From contig NZ_BMLM01000001.1 of NCBI RefSeq assembly GCF_014645235.1, forward strand, positions 868,001 through 932,000: a stretch of 64,000 bases of DNA, in the 5' to 3' direction. The translations under genes were made by a program, and so were the position numbers. The DNA comes from Agrococcus terreus (GTDB lineage Bacteria; Actinomycetota; Actinomycetes; Actinomycetales; Microbacteriaceae). This document shows, in pieces, positions 60,578 through 64,000 of this stretch; within the stretch, counting starts at the first letter, position 1, and every line of letters starts with the position of its first letter. A model generated the notes under the pieces. The model worked only from the letters and a program-made list of their open reading frames with translations. It was not told the origin of the DNA and made no database searches.

Positions 60578-61824
60578 TCGGCATCGCGGTCTCCGCGCCG
60601 CTCGAGCGCGAGGACGCCGTCGTCCGCGAGGCGGCGCGCCACGGCCACCGCGTCGCCATCCGCGCCGCGACCGCCGACGACCTGCTCGAGCGGCTCGCCG
60701 CCCGGCCCGCCGACGCGGAGCCGGCCATCGACCTCGTGCTCGTCGTCGCCGACGAGGCACACGCGAGCCGCGCGCTCGTCGAGGGATGCGACGCCCGCGG
60801 GCTGCGCCTCCTCGCGCTCGCCGACGACCCGGGGGAGCGCAGCAGGGCGCAGGCGCTGGGCATCGACGCCGTCGCCTGGGCCGACGGCTTCGCCGCGATC
60901 GAGGCGTCGGTGCGCCCGAGCCCCGCCGGGCCGGGGACGCCCGCGGCGCGCGGCCGGGTCGTGGTCGTGTGGGGCCCGCACGGGGCGCCCGGCCGCACCA
61001 CCGCGTCGATCGCGCTCGCGGCGGAGCTCGCGCTCCTCGGCCAGCGCGTCGCGCTCGTCGACGCCGACACGACGAGCGCCGCCGTGGCGCCGGCGCTCGG
61101 GCTCCTCGACGAGTCGCCCGGCTTCGCGGCCGCGGCGAGGCTCGCGCGTGCCGGCAGCCTCACGGTCGACGAGCTCGACCGCATCGCCCAGCCCGTGGCG
61201 ACGAGCGGCGGCACCGTGCGCGTGCTCACCGGCATCGGCCGGGCGAGCCGCTGGCCGGAGCTCGGGCGCGAGCGCGTCGCCGAGGTGCTCGAGCGCTGCC
61301 GCGACTGGGTCGACGTGACCGTGGTCGACGTCGCCGCGAGCCTCGAGCGCGACGAGGAGATCTCGAGCGACCTCTTCGCGCCGCGCCGCCACGCCGCCAC
61401 GCTCGCCGCGCTCGAGGCGGCCGACGAGCTCGTCGTGGTCGCGGGTGGCGACGCGGTCGGCATCGCGCGGCTGGTCCGCGCGCTGCCCAAGCTTCGGGAG
61501 CTCGCGCCCCAGGCGCGGCCGCGCGTGATCGTGAACCGCGTGCGCGCCGGCGCGATCGGCGTGGCGCCCGAGCGCGCGGTCGAGGAGACGCTCCGGAGGC
61601 TCGCGCAGGTGACGCCCGAGGCGTGCTGGCCGTTCGACGGGCGAGCCGCCGACGCGGCGATGCTCGAGGGTCGGCCGCTCGCCGACGTCGCGGGCCGCTC
61701 GAGGCTGCGGCGCAGGGTGCAGGAGCTCGCCCTGCGGCTCGTGCCGCAGGAGGCGGCCACCAGCAGGGCGGCGCTGCGCGCCGCCGAGCGCCCCAGGCGG
61801 CGCCTGCTGCCCGCGCTACGCTGA
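60574..61824 (+). CDS. CpaE/MinD-like P-loop protein with altered Walker A
   Basis: This 416-residue protein has an N-terminal receiver-like domain (about residues 1-120) and a ParA/MinD-type domain (about 127-390). The nucleotide-binding loop reads WGPHGAPGRTTASIALAAEL (about 132-151): the signature Lys of the KGG part is His and the P-loop Lys of GKT is Arg. VALVDADTTSAAVA (about 160-173) and VTVVDVAASLERDEE keep the other acidic motifs. It may bind nucleotide weakly or not hydrolyse it. It overlaps the SAF gene, and pdtaS follows after 4 bases. Confidence 0.82.
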   Translation: MIGIAVSAPLEREDAVVREAARHGHRVAIRAATADDLLERLAARPADAEPAIDLVLVVADEAHASRALVEGCDARGLRLLALADDPGERSRAQALGIDAVAWADGFAAIEASVRPSPAGPGTPAARGRVVVVWGPHGAPGRTTASIALAAELALLGQRVALVDADTTSAAVAPALGLLDESPGFAAAARLARAGSLTVDELDRIAQPVATSGGTVRVLTGIGRASRWPELGRERVAEVLERCRDWVDVTVVDVAASLERDEEISSDLFAPRRHAATLAALEAADELVVVAGGDAVGIARLVRALPKLRELAPQARPRVIVNRVRAGAIGVAPERAVEETLRRLAQVTPEACWPFDGRAADAAMLEGRPLADVAGRSRLRRRVQELALRLVPQEAATSRAALRAAERPRRRLLPALR

Positions 61825-61828
61825 ACGG

Positions 61829-63334
61829 GTGACGAGCCTGAGTGCCATCGCCGAGCGCTACGGCCGCCTCTCCGACCAGGACGTGCAGTGGCTGCATCGG
61901 CTGACCGCCGACTTCCAGGTGCTCGCCGACCTCGCGATCGGCGACATCGTGCTGTGGGTGCCCACGGGCGATCCCGACGGCTTCATCGCGGTCCACCACG
62001 CGCGGCCCGCGGGTGCGGCGACCCTCTTCTACCGCGACATCGTCGGCCAGCCCGTGCGGAACGCGTGGCGCGAGCAGGTGGGCCGCGTGCACAGCGAGGG
62101 CGTGCTGCTCGACGCCGCCTCGCCCGCCTGGGGCGTCGACGCCGACGCGCAGGTGCGCGCGATCCCCGTGCGCCGCCGCGAGGCCGAGCCGTCGACGAAC
62201 GTGGTCGCCGCGCCCATCGCGGTCATCACGCGGCACGCGAACCACGCCGACATCCGCTCCGCCGGCCGGCAGGAGCGCACCTTCAAGGAGTGCGCCGACG
62301 AGCTGTTCCGGATGATCGCCGACGGCGACTTCCCCGACCAGTCGGCGCCCACGGGCCCCCGCCGCGGCGCACCGCGCGTCTCCGACGGCCTCATCCGCCT
62401 CGACCAGGCCGGCACCGCGACCTTCGCGAGCCCCAACGCGCTCTCGGCGTTCACGCGCCTCGGCTTCCGCGGCGAGCTCGAGGGTCAGTCGCTCGCCGAG
62501 ATCACCACCGAGCTCATCGACGACTCCCACGAGGTCGACGAGACGCTGCCGCTCGTCGTCACGGGGCGCGCACCCTGGCGCACCGACATCGAGACGCGGC
62601 TCGTCACGCTCTCGCTCCGCGCGATCCCGCTGCGCCGCGGCGCCGAACGGCTCGGCGCGATCGTGCTCGTGCGCGACGTCACCGACCAGCGCCTCCAGGA
62701 GCAGACGCTCATCACCAAGGACGCGACGATCCGCGAGATCCACCACCGGGTGAAGAACAACCTCCAGACGGTCGCGGCGCTCCTGCGCATCCAGTCGCGG
62801 CGCACGCAGAGCGACGAGGCGCGCACCGCGCTGCAGAACGCGGAGCGGCGCGTCTCGTCGATCGCCGTCGTGCACGACACGCTCTCGGAGGGACTGAGCC
62901 AGTCGGTCGACTTCGACGAGGTCTTCGACCGCTCGATGAAGCTCACGAGCGAGCTCGCGTCCATCCACGGCGCGCAGGTGCGCACCGAGCGTCGCGGCAG
63001 CTTCGGCGTGCTGCCCTCGGGCTACGCGACGCCGCTCGCGCTCGCGCTCACCGAGCTCGTCACGAACGCGGTCGAGCACGGCCTCGCGGGCCGCGACGAC
63101 GGCCTCGTGCGGATCACCGCTGCGCGCGACGACCAGTGGCTCACGGTGCAGGTGTGCGACAACGGCGCGGGACTCCCGCCCGGGCGCGTGGGCTCCGGCC
63201 TCGGCACGCAGATCGTCAAGACGCTCGTGACGGGCGAGCTGTCGGGCTCGATCGACTGGGGCTCGCGCCCGGTCGAGGGCACCGAGGTGACCGTGCGCGT
63301 GCCGCTGAGCTACATCCAGCACGACCGCGGCTGA
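61829..63334 (+). CDS. pdtaS: PdtaS-like sensor histidine kinase
   Basis: This 501-residue cytoplasmic kinase has a GAF domain (about residues 10-160), a PAS domain (about 190-290), and a HisKA_2 phospho-acceptor helix REIHHRVKNNLQTVAALLRI (about 304-323, His near 307-308). The ATPase domain carries LTELVTNAVEHGL (N box), VCDNGAGLP (G1) and GSGLGTQIVKTLV (G2). There is no membrane helix. It matches Rv3220c, which phosphorylates the RNA-binding antiterminator PdtaR encoded elsewhere. TACGCT lies 6 bases before the GTG. whiB1 is its convergent neighbour, as in mycobacteria. Confidence 0.92.
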   Translation: MTSLSAIAERYGRLSDQDVQWLHRLTADFQVLADLAIGDIVLWVPTGDPDGFIAVHHARPAGAATLFYRDIVGQPVRNAWREQVGRVHSEGVLLDAASPAWGVDADAQVRAIPVRRREAEPSTNVVAAPIAVITRHANHADIRSAGRQERTFKECADELFRMIADGDFPDQSAPTGPRRGAPRVSDGLIRLDQAGTATFASPNALSAFTRLGFRGELEGQSLAEITTELIDDSHEVDETLPLVVTGRAPWRTDIETRLVTLSLRAIPLRRGAERLGAIVLVRDVTDQRLQEQTLITKDATIREIHHRVKNNLQTVAALLRIQSRRTQSDEARTALQNAERRVSSIAVVHDTLSEGLSQSVDFDEVFDRSMKLTSELASIHGAQVRTERRGSFGVLPSGYATPLALALTELVTNAVEHGLAGRDDGLVRITAARDDQWLTVQVCDNGAGLPPGRVGSGLGTQIVKTLVTGELSGSIDWGSRPVEGTEVTVRVPLSYIQHDRG

Positions 63335-63350
63335 CCGCGGCGGACAAGCG

Positions 63351-63386
63351 ATGAGCGGGGCCGCCCGGGAGGGCTGCCCCGCTCAT
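63351..63386. terminator. Hairpin between pdtaS and whiB1
   Basis: ATGAGCGGGGC (63351-63361) pairs perfectly with GCCCCGCTCAT (63376-63386), with a 14-base loop. It lies 16 bases after pdtaS and 15 bases from the whiB1 stop, suitable as a bidirectional terminator. Confidence 0.8.
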
Positions 63387-63401
63387 GCGGTGATGCTGCT
63401 G

Positions 63402-63650
63402 TCAGCCGGCGCGGCGAGCACGCGCGGCGCGGCGCTTGAGCGCGCGTCGCTCGTCCTCGGAGAGCCCGCCCCACACGCCCGAGTCCTGGCTGGTCTCGAG
63501 GGCGTACTGCAGGCACTGCTCCGTCACCGGGCACGTCGCGCAGACGGCCTTCGCCTTCTCGATCTGCTCGAGCGCCGGCCCGGTGTTACCCACCGGGAAG
63601 AAGAGCTCGGGGTCGACCGTCAGGCAGGCTGCGTCGTCACGCCAATCCAT
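63402..63650 (-). CDS. whiB1: WhiB1-type iron-sulfur transcriptional regulator
   Basis: This 82-residue protein has the four cluster cysteines C9, C37, C40 and C46 (VCATCPVTEQC), the turn GVWGG at 58-62 and a basic C-terminal DNA-binding tail ([14 protein letters not shown]). The start MDWRDDAAC and PELFFPVGNTGPALEQI match WhiB1, the essential, nitric-oxide-sensitive regulator that binds SigA. AAGGAG precedes the ATG at 63648-63650. The pairing with pdtaS matches Rv3219-Rv3220c. Confidence 0.95.
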   Translation of the reverse strand: MDWRDDAACLTVDPELFFPVGNTGPALEQIEKAKAVCATCPVTEQCLQYALETSQDSGVWGGLSEDERRALKRRAARARRAG

Positions 63651-63746
63651 ACATGTTCTCCTTGTACATTGGAGGGGAAGTGCGCTGACGGGATGCCGCA
63701 GCGCGGGAAGTCTGATGGGCTCGGCTGCGCTGCCGCCCGACTTTCC

Positions 63747-63775
63747 ATGGTTCCACAGCGCCCCCAGAGAGGCAA
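63747..63775 (-). promoter_or_regulatory. Candidate whiB1 promoter
   Basis: On the minus strand TTGCCT (63775-63770) is followed after 17 bases by AACCAT (63752-63747), a plausible sigma-A promoter. It would give a whiB1 leader of about 90 bases, comparable to the leadered whiB1 transcript of mycobacteria. It lies 12 bases from the start of the forward membrane-protein gene. Confidence 0.4.
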
Positions 63776-63786
63776 GGGTCGATTCC

Positions 63787-64000
63787 GTGAGCGAGGCCGC
63801 GCCGGCACGTCCCAGGGCCGCCACCTGGGCGGGTGCGCTGCTGCTCGTCGAGGCGCTCGGCATGATCGGCGTCGCCGTCTACCTGGCGATCGCGTCCTTC
63901 GGCGACCCCATCGAGCACCTCGGCGGCGGGCTCTTCCTCGCGGTGCTGGCCGCGGGCTCCGGGCTGTTCCTCGCGCAGGCGGGCCGGGCGATGCTCGACG
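63787..64000 (+). CDS. Membrane protein, truncated by window end
   Basis: A GTG at 63787 opens a frame that runs 71 codons without a stop to the end of the window. It encodes a short polar start (SEAAPARPRAATW), a membrane helix (GALLLVEALGMIGVAVYLAI, about residues 16-35), a loop with FGDPIEHLGGG, and a second helix (LFLAVLAAGSGLFLAQAG, about 49-66). At least two spans are present; more may follow. It is divergent from whiB1. The family is not recognised from this fragment. Confidence 0.62.
   Translation, partial: MSEAAPARPRAATWAGALLLVEALGMIGVAVYLAIASFGDPIEHLGGGLFLAVLAAGSGLFLAQAGRAMLD

Overview
The window is very GC-rich, densely coded DNA from an actinobacterium. A WhiB1-type regulator, mycothiol S-conjugate amidase, an Rv3235-family protein and an orphan PdtaS-like kinase all point to Actinobacteria. 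The absence of a mycolate gene set and the general style of the genes suggest Microbacteriaceae (possibly Agrococcus or a relative; this is inference). There are no rRNA genes, CRISPR arrays, insertion sequences or prophage genes. One tRNA-Gln(UUG) lies near the left end, and no gene-free gap exceeds about 225 bases.

Layout. 1-3,089: end of ahcY, two small membrane proteins, a MarR regulator, tRNA-Gln and a family-2 glycosyltransferase. 3,126-5,545: glmU-prs, the start of a classic actinobacterial housekeeping block. 5,577-29,753: about 24 kb of accessory genes lodged between prs and rplY: a membrane protein, RlmC, an APC permease, dctA with a divergent CitAB-type two-component system, an MscS channel, an Lrp regulator divergent from alanine dehydrogenase, gnd, an SMP-30 lactonase, an F420-type luciferase-like oxidoreductase, and an IclR-linked sugar-acid locus ending in gluconate 5-dehydrogenase, idonate-type dehydrogenase, gluconokinase and a gluconate permease. 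29,968-35,970: the housekeeping block resumes with rplY, pth, a lipoprotein, mfd and mazG. 35,967-38,873: a three-gene, copper-type module (His-rich membrane protein, YcnI-like protein, PepSY membrane protein). 39,040-41,434: a quinone-reductase-like enzyme and its divergent TetR regulator with two matching operator palindromes, plus a Pr6Pr-like membrane protein. 41,481-46,639: hisS, eno, ftsB-like, DUF501 and ndh. 46,765-51,043: a TetR gene with two metabolic enzymes, then DUF4395 and LemA. 51,187-58,396: AlkZ-like glycosylase, AI-2E-type permease, ilvA, greA/DUF4307 divergent from mca and a small membrane protein, then map divergent from a small XRE regulator. 58,418-64,000: Rv3235-family protein, an unknown protein, an excisionase-like HTH gene, a SAF (CpaB-like)/CpaE-like pair with no pilus genes, pdtaS, whiB1 and a truncated membrane protein.

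How the genes work together. The sugar-acid genes form a coherent path: lactone opening (SMP-30), gluconate/idonate import (GntP, perhaps MHS), redox interconversion through 5-ketogluconate (IdnD, Gno), phosphorylation (GntK) and oxidative decarboxylation by 6-phosphogluconate dehydrogenase (gnd). CitAB probably controls the divergent dctA, and the Lrp protein probably controls ald, as AldR does in mycobacteria.

Regulatory style. At least ten start codons lie 6-7 bases behind a TANNNT hexamer, which predicts many leaderless transcripts. Several intergenic regions carry clear operator-like palindromes or tandem repeats. Two convergent gene pairs share overlapping stop codons in a CTAG. The most intriguing unit is 59,597-61,824: a tiny HTH protein, two consensus DnaA boxes, a SAF-domain protein and a ParA/MinD-like protein whose P-loop lysines are replaced.
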